From Lindgomyces ingoldianus (lineage: Eukaryota; Ascomycota; Dothideomycetes; Pleosporales; Lindgomycetaceae), in the NCBI RefSeq assembly GCF_010093535.1, contig NW_022985176.1:1-64000 (forward strand): a DNA stretch of 64,000 nt, read 5' to 3'. Of the stretch, positions 32,536 to 44,042 are shown one piece after another; the stretch's first letter is position 1, and each line of letters opens with the position of its first letter. Under the pieces are notes generated by a model that searched no databases, was not told the origin of the DNA, and saw nothing but the letters and a program-made list of their open reading frames with translations. Both the position numbers and the translations under genes were made by a program.

Positions 32536-35160
32536 TAGTTAAAATGCTATAGAAGATTTTGCTAGAAGCCTTCTTTAAGCGTGCTAGTTAGAATGTAGCT
32601 ATAAAAAAAAAGAAAAACATTATTAACAGAAAACAGGTTCTAAAAGAACTTTAGCTAAAAATAAAGAAAAACTATAAGCACACATTAGCGCTATAGAATT
32701 AGTAAGTTTATAATAGTATTATTAAGCCTAATACACTTTGCTAACATAAATTTAATAAAAGATATAAGAAGTTAAATCTAGAAGTTAGTCTAGACAATAT
32801 TAAAACATTTAAGGACTATGTTATGTCTATTGCACTTAGAATTAAAGGTGGGTATAGTGTTAAAAAGCTAGGCTTGTAGACTGTAGTCTAGTACTACAAA
32901 GACTTTACTACTAGCTAAAGGTAAGCTAGGATAGAGGAGGAACAGAAAAGTAAGAAGAGGAATAAAGATAGAGAGAAAATAAAGCTAGTAAAGGTAATAA
33001 GTCTAAATGTAACACTGTCCACCTTAAATGTAAGTCTGCTGCGGCTAGCTAGGCGTTTATAGCATTAGTACTAATTCTATAAGACAGTTTATTAAGTACA
33101 AGCTTTATAATATCCTTAAGCTGCTCTATAAAAAGTGACTGCAGCAATATAGCTTATAAATCTATTTTTTTTACCTAGGAACACAGTAGTAAGGGAATAA
33201 TTAGTTTATGCTTCTAAAGCTGCAGCGTAGGGTTAAGATATAAGCTCTTATTATAGCCTATGTTTTTAGTACTTTAAGAATTAGCAAATTTATAGAATCT
33301 ACATGCTGCCTTAGATCTAGTAGGGGCTTATGTTTTTAGGTAAGTTTATTTTAAAGTAACCTACATAAACTAATAATAATAAGTTAGAACATAATTTTTA
33401 CTATCTTTTATAATAAGTGCAGCAACGCAGAATTTGCTGTACAACTTTAGTAAGACATAAAGTGCATAACATTTACTCTAAATAAAAGGTAAAATTAATT
33501 TTTATTACACATCTACCTAATGCTAATTGCAGAATAGACTAGAGCATGTGTTACATAAAAGTGTTAAAGCTTACCTACTGTTTTATAATCTAATGCTTAT
33601 AATAGTTACTATGTGCATTACAAGAAATGCATTTAGAGATTATAAGTTAATAGATAAAGTTCTAGCACTAAAACTTTTAAAAAATAAGTAAATAATTTAA
33701 CTTTACTAGAATCTAAGTGTCTAGGACCTGCTGTTTTTTAAAAGAAGTAATAGAAAAATAAAGACTATAAGTGCATTTAGCTAATATCTTTAAAAATAGG
33801 GCTTTTATGCTAGCTATAACAAACCTCTAACAGTACATAATTTTAGAGCAGAGGGCCTAATCCTTACTAGTATGTATACTGTTCTATAGTACTCTATATA
33901 CCTAACTTATGTTGTTTGCAGACAGAAACTATTTATAGAACACAAAAATAAAACAAAGTAGACAGCATAACCTAGCAGTATATTATAATTATTACGCAGT
34001 AAATAATGCTAGAGTAGATAGTTAAGTAACCTTTTTCTATAATAAAGACTATTACACAGACATTATAGACTTTTTCTATTCCTTGCTTATTACTTAGAAT
34101 CTAGAGCTATAGTAGTTACTGCTAGTAGAAAAGCAGCACAAACTTAAGCAGAGCTCTAAGTTTAAAGATATTAAAGTAAAACTTAAGGATCTTTCTTTAA
34201 ACAACACACTATTTAAGAATAAATGTAAGAAGTTATAGGCTTAGAAATAAAAGCTAATTTTAAAAGCACTTTATAAGTGTTAAGAAAAATAGCTTACTTA
34301 ACTTACAAATAAAGTTAACACTTATATAAAAGAATGCACTAGGTGTTACAAAACTATATTCTAATAAGCGCGTAAACTTATGCTAGTGTGTGACTGTCTA
34401 GCGTCTAGCATGTTTATTAAGGCTACTATATATAGCTATATAGGTAAGGCTGTCCTCTAAGATCTAGTTAAGCTTTATTTATAAAAAAAGAAAGTAGCGT
34501 TTTAACTAAGTTTTAAGCTAGACAAATGCTACTGTCTAAAAACAGGGCTTACACAAAAAATGCATAGGTATAAAACCCTACCTGTTGTTATAATGTAGCA
34601 TCTAATTAAAGCAATAGTTAACTAGCTGCTACATAGTAGAAACACATACTTAGTTGCTATTAGAAGTAGCTTAAAAATAGTTATAAATTTATAGAGTTTT
34701 GCTTTTTTTATAGTAAATAGTTTGTTAACTAAAAGGAATAAAAAGCTTATTACTAAGCTTATTTAGACAAGCCTAAAACAATCCCTACATAGTGCAACCT
34801 ACTAATCTATAGAGGAACACTTGCTGCTCTAGGATTCTGTTCTAACTATTTAGGTAATAAGTTTTTACCCTTTAAAATACAAATGCAGCAGTTCTCTAAT
34901 ATAGCTAAATAAAAAAATTATATTTATAACTAGCATTCTAAAGATTTTAAGTTACTAATATGCCCTCTAAGTAAGCTTTATTATAGAGAGTTATTTACTT
35001 TATTATAAAAGCTCTAGTTTTATCTTAAAGATGTCTACTATGTTAATTTTAGAAGTACTTTTAAAAGGCCTAGGCTAGTAGCTAAAAGGAGACCTAGACT
35101 ATCTAAGTAGACATGCGTTAGCAGAAGACAGCTGTTAAGACAGAAGGCAGGAGATCTAAC
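32536..35160 (+). pseudogene. RIP-inactivated large ORF, possibly DUF3435-like recombinase
   Basis: Treating TAA, TAG and TGA as RIP-made, the plus strand can be read as long protein-like stretches with conserved-looking segments (IKTFKDYVMSIALRIKGG near 32,800) and a charged helical C-terminal region near 34,120-34,320 followed by an E-C-T-R-C pair. Gene length, N-terminal K-D-Y/F pattern and the helical tail recall DUF3435-type tyrosine recombinases of fungal mobile elements, but I cannot identify the catalytic R, H or Y with certainty. It could equally be another transposon protein. All stops fit C-to-T or G-to-A change. Confidence 0.3.
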
Positions 35161-35609
35161 TTATAAGTTTGTTAATAAAAGTAATATAATTTAAAACTAA
35201 GAGAAAAAGTTAACATCCTGTCCTACTCTACTTAAAGCTTTATCTTCTGCTAGCTTAGGCTTCTTGCTAATCTTAGATTTTATATTAGATTAAAATAAAA
35301 GTAAAGATAATACACTACTGTCCTTATTATATAGCAAATTAAAAAATAGTCTTAATAATAAAAAGGCTTTTAGTAATAAAGCTAATAATAAAAATTAAAA
35401 GCATATTAGAAAGATTAACTATCTAGAGAGTAATTACCTACAAACTCTAATAGATAAATAGACAATATTATGTTTCTAAAGACTAAAGAAGCTAAGGTAA
35501 ATAAGCAGAATAATAATTTCTAAAGCATAAGCTTTTATAAGAAGTTATAGCCTAGGCTTTAGCTTAAATGCACTCTAGCAGCGCGCTCTAAGTCTAACCT
35601 AGCTTATTC

Positions 35610-35890
35610 TACCTAAGAGGATAAAGAAGATAAATATAAGGTTAAGTAAGTTTTAAAGGCCTATGTTTTTAGAAGAAAGCTTAAATACTGTGTAAAATAG
35701 CTTAGCTACAACAACAATCTAAAGTAGTATAACACAGCTAACTTTAAGAATAGCTCACACAAGCTCTATAACTTCTATAGAGCTAATCTAACCCAACCCA
35801 GACCTCTACAAAGGCTGGATCACTAGATGCAATGCTAGAAGGAGGATAGAGACGCTAACAACTATCTAGATAACAACAAGTTAATAAATA
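35610..35890 (+). pseudogene. RIP-degraded chromodomain of a Ty3/gypsy-type integrase
   Basis: In one frame the translation gives Y-K-V-K-x-V-L, K-L-K-Y-C-V-K-x-L-S-Y, L-K-x-Y-N-T-A-N-F-K-N-S-S-H-K-L and then L-D-H-x-M-Q-C-W-K-E-D-R-D, where x marks RIP stops at expected Trp or Gln positions. This matches the chromodomain tail of chromovirus-type gypsy integrases in fungi, which guides insertion to heterochromatin. No reverse transcriptase was recognised upstream, so the remnant stands alone or belongs to the preceding degraded ORF. Confidence 0.65.
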
Positions 35891-36127
35891 AGTTAGTTAG
35901 GTAACATAGAAAACTTTGCTAAGAAGAAGGATTAGAAGTTAGGTGTTAGTAGAATGTTTTACTTAGATTATAATAAGGCTTAGGCAGAAAGTTTTTGCAA
36001 ATTTAAATAGTTTTAGCGTACAGTTAACATTGCGCGCAGGGAGCGTAGAAATTACGTTAGAGCCTTAGTATTGCTGCTAGTTAATACACAGATACTAGTT
36101 TAACCTTGTGGCTTTAATTTAGACTCC

Positions 36128-36564
36128 CTAGATTGTGCTTAGGCCGCCAGTGTTAGATAAATAGAGGACAGGGCGATAGTGTGTCCACTAAGACAGCATT
36201 CTCCTCCACATTGCCCTTATCCAACATATGTTGTTTTCCACACGCTAAGCTTGCCTAGTCAGGGGCTATTGCCCTTGTTAACCTCCCGCTATAGTAAGCG
36301 ACAGTCTAGGCCGGAGCGGCTGACGTCACTTGGGTTGTGGTGCCTGTTGGGAAGGTGGTAGGGGGCGCGTGTTTAGGACGGACGGGACAAGGCATTCGCA
36401 GATGACGGCAGAGCTAAGCGTTAGGGGAGTGCGCGAGTACCAGATGCTTCCAGAATCGCAGCCGGGCAAGGTGCTGGGCATGGAGGGACAGGTGAGAACA
36501 ATTGTTCGTTGTTCAAGATGTCGCGCTGGCGCGCTTGTAGCTAATTAGCGCAGCGCACGTGGCG
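36128..36564. other. Island of normal-composition DNA inside RIP-degraded repeats
   Basis: About 430 bases show no RIP. A plus-strand ORF from ATG 36,401 (MTAELSVRGVREYQMLPE...) runs 48 codons, and after GGACAG it meets GTGAGAA, a possible splice donor, so it might be a first exon. No domain is recognisable. It lies just left of the direct repeat at 36,565. Confidence 0.35.
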
Positions 36565-36775
36565 ACAGTCTGGAGCAGCTTAGCCTAGTCAGGTTTCAAC
36601 CTCACTATTAAAGAGACTACCACCTAGCAATACTAACAGATACTAAATAAAGTGACGTTAACATCTTAGATAACGTTACAAATTTACATCTAACTTAAGT
36701 TAACCTCCTTCTAACGTAATAGAAGCCTTTATTTTCTAGCTTAGAGATAGTAACTAAAACTAGTCCCATTCTCCT
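36565..36775 (+). repeat. Direct repeat, left copy (LTR-like)
   Basis: The unit from GTCTGGAGCAGCTTAGCCTA to AACTAAAACTAGTCC matches 37,893-37,985 plus 39,118-39,235, where a Fot1-like element interrupts it. The two copies enclose 1.1 kb, so they may be LTRs or ends of a larger repeat; terminal TG/CA were not defined. Confidence 0.7.
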
Positions 36776-37063
36776 GCCTGCTTGCATTATTAATTAAGAA
36801 CACAATTTTATTACTTGCTTTAACATTAGCGTTGTGTTTAACCACTAGAGGGCGTTTTTAACCCCTAGAATGTTCTAACTAGCTAGCAGACCTACAGAAA
36901 TCTGTAGTTTGCAATGTAAAGCAAGTCTAATGCAATATTTGCTCTTGTTATAAACTATTTAGTTGCAGATAAGCTATTAAAATAAATGTATATTTTGCTA
37001 TATAAGAAACTTCTATTACAAAGATCTAGAAATAGTTTTTAATGTATTTAAAAACTTACTGCT

Positions 37064-37447
37064 TTATACGCAATTATAACAAGTTCTATAAGTAAGGTGG
37101 AATGCGTGGCAAAAGCAGCGCGCTATTACAAAAGTTGTGTAGTCTTTAAAGTCTCTAGAATTTCTAAACTGCATTGCAATGCATTCTTTAGCAGAGCATA
37201 TTTGCGCTAAAGAGGGCAATGCTGCAATAAATTCTTTTATAGTAATAAAGTTATTCTTGTCTCTAGGATTCTTGTAGGCTTTTTTTATGTTCTTAATTTT
37301 AGTCTCTGTTAACTTTTCTGTGACAAGTTTCCTAGATGCAGGCGTAAGATTCTTTATAATTGCAAGACAGGTAGCAATTTGTTGTATATGCCTAAATGCT
37401 TTAATTACGTCTTCTAGAGGTAAAGTATAAAGGATTTTTGTGAGCAA
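37064..37447 (-). CDS. Conserved-looking ORF of unknown function between direct repeats
   Basis: The frame stays open from about 37,504 to the stop at 37,064, at least 127 codons, in DNA where open frames are otherwise very short. The longest version starts with TTG, and no ATG opens the N-terminal part, so the true start is unknown or lost. The protein is helical and Lys-rich with three Cys in the last 20 residues (ARCFCHAF...CYNCV). I recognise no family. Codon use is AT-rich but not full of RIP stops, so it may be a fragment of a gene carried by the surrounding repeat, or a chance frame. Confidence 0.35.
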   Translation of the reverse strand: MLTKILYTLPLEDVIKAFRHIQQIATCLAIIKNLTPASRKLVTEKLTETKIKNIKKAYKNPRDKNNFITIKEFIAALPSLAQICSAKECIAMQFRNSRDFKDYTTFVIARCFCHAFHLTYRTCYNCV

Positions 37448-37892
37448 TTCTGTATGCTTGTCACCGCAGTTTAAGATATAGAATCTAAACCTGACTAGCT
37501 TAGGCTATAATAAGGAATTAATTTGCTTAAACAAGAATAATTTGTTGTCTAGTAATTTTATAAAGAGCTCTTAGTACTTTAGATACTCTTAATATAATCT
37601 AGCCTTCCCACTTCTATCTTTCTTAGCTTATTAGTAAGACATAAGTGCGGTGTCTTGCTTTGTAATATTTAAAAGAGAGTCTATAACTTAAGACTAAATA
37701 GTAAATAAAGAACAGAAAATTTTTGCCTAGTTAAGCCTCTATTATATAAATAAGTAAGGCATAGGGGTTTAAAAAGGGAACTGCAGGGGGGACTAAAACA
37801 GTCTATTTTATTAGAATATATAGCGTTGTTAATAAATCTGTGCAACAATTTAACTAGGATTATGCTAACAGCCGCTTAGGTAGCAGCGCGTA

Positions 37893-39235
37893 GCAACTGT
37901 CTAGAGCAGCTTAGCCTGGCTAGGTTTCACCTCACTTATTAAAGAGACTACTACCCAGCAATACTAACAGATACTAAATGAAGTAACGTACCTAACAGGT
38001 TGGCCGGCCACACAGGTTGGCTGGCCACTTTTGCCAAGCCCCCACTAAACTCTACCTATCTACATAATGCCTTAACAACAACACTAGATTAAATCTTCTA
38101 AAGAATGTTAGATACAGCTTGCTCTTTAGGCTTTTAAATAAGACTTAAAACTCTCCTTACAACGCGCTGCAGCTATCTATAATGTCTCTTACACAACACT
38201 AAGCAATTAACGCGCTAGACAGCCTTTATAAGCAGAATGCTAGCCTAAATTAAGAAATCTAACTAAGCTTAAAAAGAAGGTAGTTGTTAAGTACATACTT
38301 AAGCTTATTACACACAGATTTCCCTCTAGGCTTACAGCTGTAGCTAATATAGCTAATTCCTTGCCTGCAAAGCGCAATCTAGGCCAGGTTAGCTTAAACT
38401 AGACTAGTATGTAGGTTAAGCACTGCTCTAAGTTTATAATAAAGTTTAATTATAAGTATAATTATAAGAGAGCGCTTTATAAGAATCTAGAGGTTATCTA
38501 GGGCTAGTTTTGCCTAGTAGCTAACATAAAAGCTAAGTACAGTATCTAGAATAAAGACAGGTATAACTTTAACAAGTTAGGCTTTATAATAAGCTAGATA
38601 TTAACTAGAGCAGTTATTATAGCTTTAAAGAGATAAGAACAGCTAAAGGTAATATAGTAAGGTAATAGGAAGTAGACAACAGTTATCTAAAGCATTAACA
38701 TAATAAAGTAGGCTATAAAATTACAAAGCTTTAAGTAGTAAATAAGGCTACTACACAACATAAATTACATAAAAGAAAGCAAATTTAAGCAAAAAAGACC
38801 TTAATAGTTAAGAATAAGGCTTATCTAACTACTTTAAAGGAGTTTAGAGCGCGTAGTAATAGGAAGAAGCTAAAGACACAGGTGCGCGCTAAAGAAGGTA
38901 AGCTAAGTTAAAGGCAATGCAGGCAGTGTAATTAGACTAGGCATAACTTGCGTACATGTAAGCAAGTAGTAGAAGTAGACTTTAAATAATATCTTGTGTT
39001 GTATTACTTTATATAGGGCTAAAGTGGGCTGTTTTGCGAGAGAATAGGGTAGTTTTAGTAGGGGCTTAGCAAAAGTGGCCGGCTAACCTGTGTGGCCGGC
39101 CAACCCGTTAGGTACGTTAACGTTAGAATCTTAGATAACATCACTAATTTACATCTAACCTCCTTTTAGTGTAATAGGAGCCTCTATTTTCTAGCTTAGA
39201 GGTAATAACTAAAACTAGTCCTATTCTATATATAG
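37893..39235 (+). repeat. Direct repeat, right copy, split by a Fot1-like element
   Basis: 37,893-37,985 and 39,118-39,235 together reproduce the left copy at 36,565-36,775. The split point is a TA, duplicated on both sides of the 1132-bp insertion. Confidence 0.75.
37986..39117 (+). mobile_element. Internally deleted Fot1/pogo-like element with TIRs, TSD TA
   Basis: It starts ACGTACCTAACAGGTTGGCC and ends with the inverse, with GGCCGGCCA motifs repeated inside each ~57-bp terminal inverted repeat. TA flanks both ends (37,984-37,985, 39,118-39,119). At 1132 bp it is shorter than full-length Fot1-type elements (about 1.9-2.1 kb) and keeps only part of a RIP-mutated transposase, including the N-F-x-K-x-G-F segment near 38,560-38,590. 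The TIRs are little mutated. The copy at 3572-4318 is a truncated sister. Confidence 0.85.
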
Positions 39236-39539
39236 ACATCTTACAGCTAGTCACAGCTAAGCGCTTAAACATTCCTAACAATAGCAAGAGGCTATTTTAG
39301 TACCCTAAACAACTACAGAGAGATGGAGCAGATTTTAAGGAGGAAATAGTGCGAATTGTCTCTAGGAATCCACATTCCCCATTAATCTATAGCTCTAATT
39401 CGCGTAAGCAATATAGAACAACAAGAGTGAAGAACAAAGTGCTGTGAGGAATTGTTAACACATATACATAATACAAACTAGTTCCTGTATTTAGGGAAGC
39501 TAATAAGTCCTAGAAAGTAGACTTAGTATTGTTGTAGAG

Positions 39540-39738
39540 CTAGCTTAGGTTTGTCTCCTTCTAAGCCTAGACAATCTGTACGCTTAGAGATTTCTCCCTA
39601 AGAAAAAACACTTGTTCTTAAAAAACATAAGCAATTATTCTATTAACGCATATAAGAAGCTATGCAATAGCGTTAGAAAGACTTTTAAGGCTATTCTAGC
39701 AAAACAAGGAAGCTCTGCTAACTCCTTAGGTATGTTAG
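39540..39738 (+). pseudogene. Left part of a RIP-inactivated coiled-coil gene, split by gypsy copy 1
   Basis: The plus frame reads from about 39,540 with one RIP-type stop into INAYKKLCNSVRKTFKAILA and SLGML, then meets the gypsy element exactly at its GTTAG duplication. It continues in the same frame at 47,520. The protein family is unknown. See 47,520-48,058 for the other half. Confidence 0.6.
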
Positions 39739-40056
39739 TGTCACGGTATCCTCCCCGGATCCCAGACATAACCGTATTAGATGCGTACTAGAGTATTATT
39801 AGTGCACGTCTAACACAAACACAACACAACATAGACATAAACTTAAGCATAAACTGCTTTAACACTAACTAAACCTAGAACAGGCTTAATTTATACTTAA
39901 AGTGCTTAGACTTTTAAGCTAAGTATTTAATTACTAATTTTCTCTTAAACCTTCTTATTTCTTACATAACGTCTTGTACCTACTATAATACCTTACATAG
40001 TAATTAAACTAGACCTCTGTAAAGCTTTATAACCTTACTTATACATAATTATAACA
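39739..40056 (+). repeat. 5' LTR of gypsy copy 1
   Basis: 318 bp. The outer ~120 bases keep their C and G residues (TGTCACGGTATCC, CACGTCTAACACAAACAC) while the inner end is RIP-changed (ATACATAATTATAACA). Confidence 0.95.
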
Positions 40057-40527
40057 TTATGTTATATTAAAACCTTAGCTAAAAATAGCCTTTAAATTTA
40101 ATTTAATAAGCTTAGTACTTACACAACTCTAAGCTATTAAAGTAAGCTAAAAAGCCTTTTAAAAAGCACTTACTTTATAAAAAAGCTGCTACATTATAAG
40201 CTTTAAAGCTCTTTAAAAAGACTTTAAAGAACAGCTTTATGTTATTAAGCAGTCTGTTTCTGCTTTAACTTTTATTATAGTAGTAAGAACTAAGAACTTA
40301 CTAGCCTTAAAGCCTACCTAGAAGTCTAGAGATGGCTTAACTCCCTCCTGCCTAACACTGCTTATAACCTGTAACTTTTCTAACTTAGTAATAAAATCTA
40401 ACTAACTCTTTAATCCCTTGCTGTTTAATAGAAAATAAAAAGACTTACTTTTCTTCTTATATAAGCTTTAATACAAACTTAAAGAAAACATAGACTAATT
40501 CCCCTTTAAACACTTTTAGTTACTATA

Positions 40528-41627
40528 ACGTACTTCATGGGCGAGTTGCTCACACACCCGAGTTGCTCACTTTTGCTAAGACCCTACTAAACCACCCTTC
40601 CTACACTAATGCATTCCCCACAACACTACTTAGACGCGCTAAAAGAATGTTAGATACAGCTTACGCTCTAAGCTTTTAAATAAGACATAAAACTCTTAAA
40701 AAAATGTGCTATAGCTATGTGTAAGGTCTTATAAAAGATAATAAATAACTACAGCGCTAGACAACCTTTACAAGCTAATTCTACAGCTAAATTACAAAGG
40801 CTAGGCAATAAAAAAGAGCAGGTAATTGTTAAGACTATACTTAAGCTATATGCGCAAGGAATTTCCCCTTAGATAGCATTTGTGGCTAATATAGCTAATT
40901 CTTTGCGCGCTAAGCGTAATCTAGGCTATGTTTGCATAAACTAGCCTATTACGTTTGTGAAGCGTTATTTAGAGCTTAAAGTAACATTTAAGCGTAAGTA
41001 CAACTATAAAAGAGCCCTCTGCAAGAGTCCTAGGGTAATTTAGGGCAGCTTTAGCCTTATAGAGAATATTAAAGCTAAGTATAGCATCTAAGATAATAAC
41101 ACGTACAAGTTTAGCAAGATAGGGTTTATAATTAGCTAGATATCTCTTAACTATACTTGCGCTTAAAACTTTACTTTAAGCTCTAAATAACACTTTACAA
41201 ATGTACTAGGCTAGTTTATGCAAACATGGCCTAGATTACGCTTAGCGCGCAAAGAATTAGCTATATTAGCTATAAATGCTATCTAAGGGGAAATTCCTTG
41301 CGCATATAGCTTAAGTATAGTCTTAATAATCACCTGCTCTTTTTTATTGCCTAGCCTTTATAATTTAGCTGTAGAATTAGCTTGTAAAGGTTGTCTAGCG
41401 CTATAGTTATTTGTTATTTTTTATAGGACCTTATATATAGCTACAGCATATTTCTTTAAGAGTTTTATGTCTTATTTAAAAGCTTAGAGTGTAAGCTGTA
41501 TCTAACATTCTTTTAGCGCGTCTAAGTAGTGTTGTGGGGAATGCATTAGTGTAGGAAGGGTGGTTTAGTGGGGTCTTAGCAAAAGTGAGCGACTCAGGTG
41601 TGTGAGCAACTCGCCTATGAAGTACGT
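40528..41627. mobile_element. 1.1-kb fold-back element from a Fot1-like transposon, TSD TA
   Basis: Both ends are ACGTAC...GTACGT with GAGTTGCTCAC motifs, flanked by TA (40,526-40,527, 41,628-41,629). The inverted repeat runs far beyond a normal TIR: about 40,528-41,000 and 41,155-41,627 are inverted copies of each other, leaving a loop of about 150 bp. The loop contains the plus-frame segment N-T-Y-K-F-S-K-I-G-F, the start of a Fot1-type DDE region. So it is an inverted duplication of the 5' part of a transposase gene. It inserted into gypsy copy 1; gypsy copy 2 shows the empty site near 52,131. Arms carry RIP changes. Confidence 0.85.
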
Positions 41628-44042
41628 TATGCTTACTTTTAACTTAACTATAATATAACAGCCTTAATTAACTTACTAATAAATAAAAATATTATTAACT
41701 TAGATTAATTTATAGTGTTCCTATAAGTAACTTATAAAGACCTAAATAAAAAGTTAATAGCTCTAAGTTACCTAAACACTCTATAATAAAAAAAAAAAAG
41801 CTTTACTTTACACTTTACTAAGTTCTACTAACTTACATCTAATATAGGCCTAAATAAGATAAGTCTAATTATAGCTTTATATAACTCTCTCTTAACTAAA
41901 CTGCAACGCGCTATAGTAGGAAAACCCCTCCTAAATAACCTTAACACATATGTAAACCTAATTACTACCTATAATAATAACATAAGGTTCCTCCTTGTAC
42001 AAGCCCTAATACGCCCCTAAACTAGCGCAGTTATAAATAAGGACTCTAACATAATAAAAATTAATTTAAATTATGCTTTAGTTAGTTCTAAAAAGTGTAA
42101 AGATTATAAAAAAAAAAGTTAATGCTTTAAGTGCAGTAAGCATAGTTATATTTCTTAAAACTACTTTATTTCTCTTTTTTAAGTCTACATAAGTAGCGCT
42201 GCTAGCACTTATTAAAAATTTTTACTATTCTAATTTTATTTCTATAAGGGCTTTAACTTGTATTTAAGCTTTAATCTCTCTTACTACTCTTAACGTAGCC
42301 GCAGCTATAGCAGTAGAAGCCTGTAAAAAGGCTTGTCCTAGGGCTAAGTTGCCCTCTAGGACTAATTTAACACTAGATCTTTGCTAACTTATAGGCTAAG
42401 TCCTCTACTAATAACTAGAAGTACTAAGTTAATATTTTTATATATTTATAATAAAAAACTATATTAGCCCTAATATAAGCTTTTATTAACTTAGAAGTAA
42501 ATAGCATAAGTTACATTAACAAAAAACTAGCATGTAAACTAAATCTTTAATTAACACTACTTACCTAAATAATTTACTTAACTAGATTTAATAGAAAATA
42601 ACTTAAAAAAAGTTTTATCTTTTATACTATAACTATTATAATTACTTACTAACACTATAAGAAGTAGATTAAGCTTTATGTAATAAATATAGAATGTTAT
42701 AACTTAATCTTAGAACAACTATAGCTATATTAGCATAAAGTTACTTTTAATTACTAAAAGTAAGTTCTAAACTTTAACTTTTTTTAATACTAAGATGTAT
42801 ACTTATGCTTACACCTAAACAACACCTAAGTAGCACTTAATATAGAAGGTCTCTAGACCTACTTTTTAATAACTTAGAGAAAAACTACCTAAGTAAGGCT
42901 AATAAGCTAGGCCTTTTACTAAGATAGGCTATGTAAAATAATTTAATAACTACCTAAACTTAAAAAAAAAAAGCTTTTAAAGAATCTTTACTTACTTAAT
43001 TTAAACATAAACTAGGACTTAAACAGTAGATAGACATCTGCTATATAGAACCTGCCTTATTTATAACTCTAGCTTAATAACTAGATTACAAAATCTATGC
43101 AGTTATAATTTCTAATATAAACTAAGCTCTAGCTTTTTAAAAACGCACTAACTTAAAGACAATAGTTTTTTAAGACTACTATAACTTATTACATGTCTTT
43201 TTCTAAAACAAGTTTAATAAGCTTTTAATATAATGTCTATATAATTACTAGATAACTTTTAAGCCTAGTAAATAACCTAGTTATAGGCTACTGTATAAGA
43301 TGTTGCTAAATAAATTAAAAGTGCTTTAAAAATACTTTAATAAAAACCTAAAAAAAAGGTTTATTTAAGCTAGCTCTTTACTAGTAGTGTTACTTATACT
43401 ATTTATAAAAAAACTTAGAAGTAGGCTTTAATTTTATGTTAACTACTAAGAACTAAACACTATTACTATTAAAAACTAATACTTAATTTCTTTTTTATAG
43501 AAAACCTTAAGCTAACTAAGCAAAGTAAAGTATTTTATAAAGTTAGATATTATTACTGCCTTTAATAAGCTAAGAATAGTAAAGGGTAATAAGTAGCTAA
43601 CAGCATTTTAGACCTAATATAGACTATTTAAGTACCTAGTAATGCCCTTTAGCTTAGCTAACGCGCTTAGTACTTTTTAACATTTTATAAATAACTTACT
43701 CTAACCCTACCTAGACATGTTCTGCACTATGTATATTAATAATATTCTAATCTACAGTAATAGCCTTTTAGAGCATAAACAGCATGTACGCCTAGTGCTA
43801 AAAGCTATAAAGAAAGTAGGTCTATAACTTAACATAAACAAATGCAAGTTCTACTAATTAAAAGTTACATATTTAGAATATGTAATCTTTACAGATAGCA
43901 TTTAAATAGACCCTATTAAGGTTTAGACTGTGCTAGATTAGTAATACCTAAAGAATGTAAAAGATGTTTAAGCTTTTATAAAATTTACTAACTTTTACTA
44001 ATAATTTATTAATAACTTTTTACAGCAAGTAAGCCTTATAAT

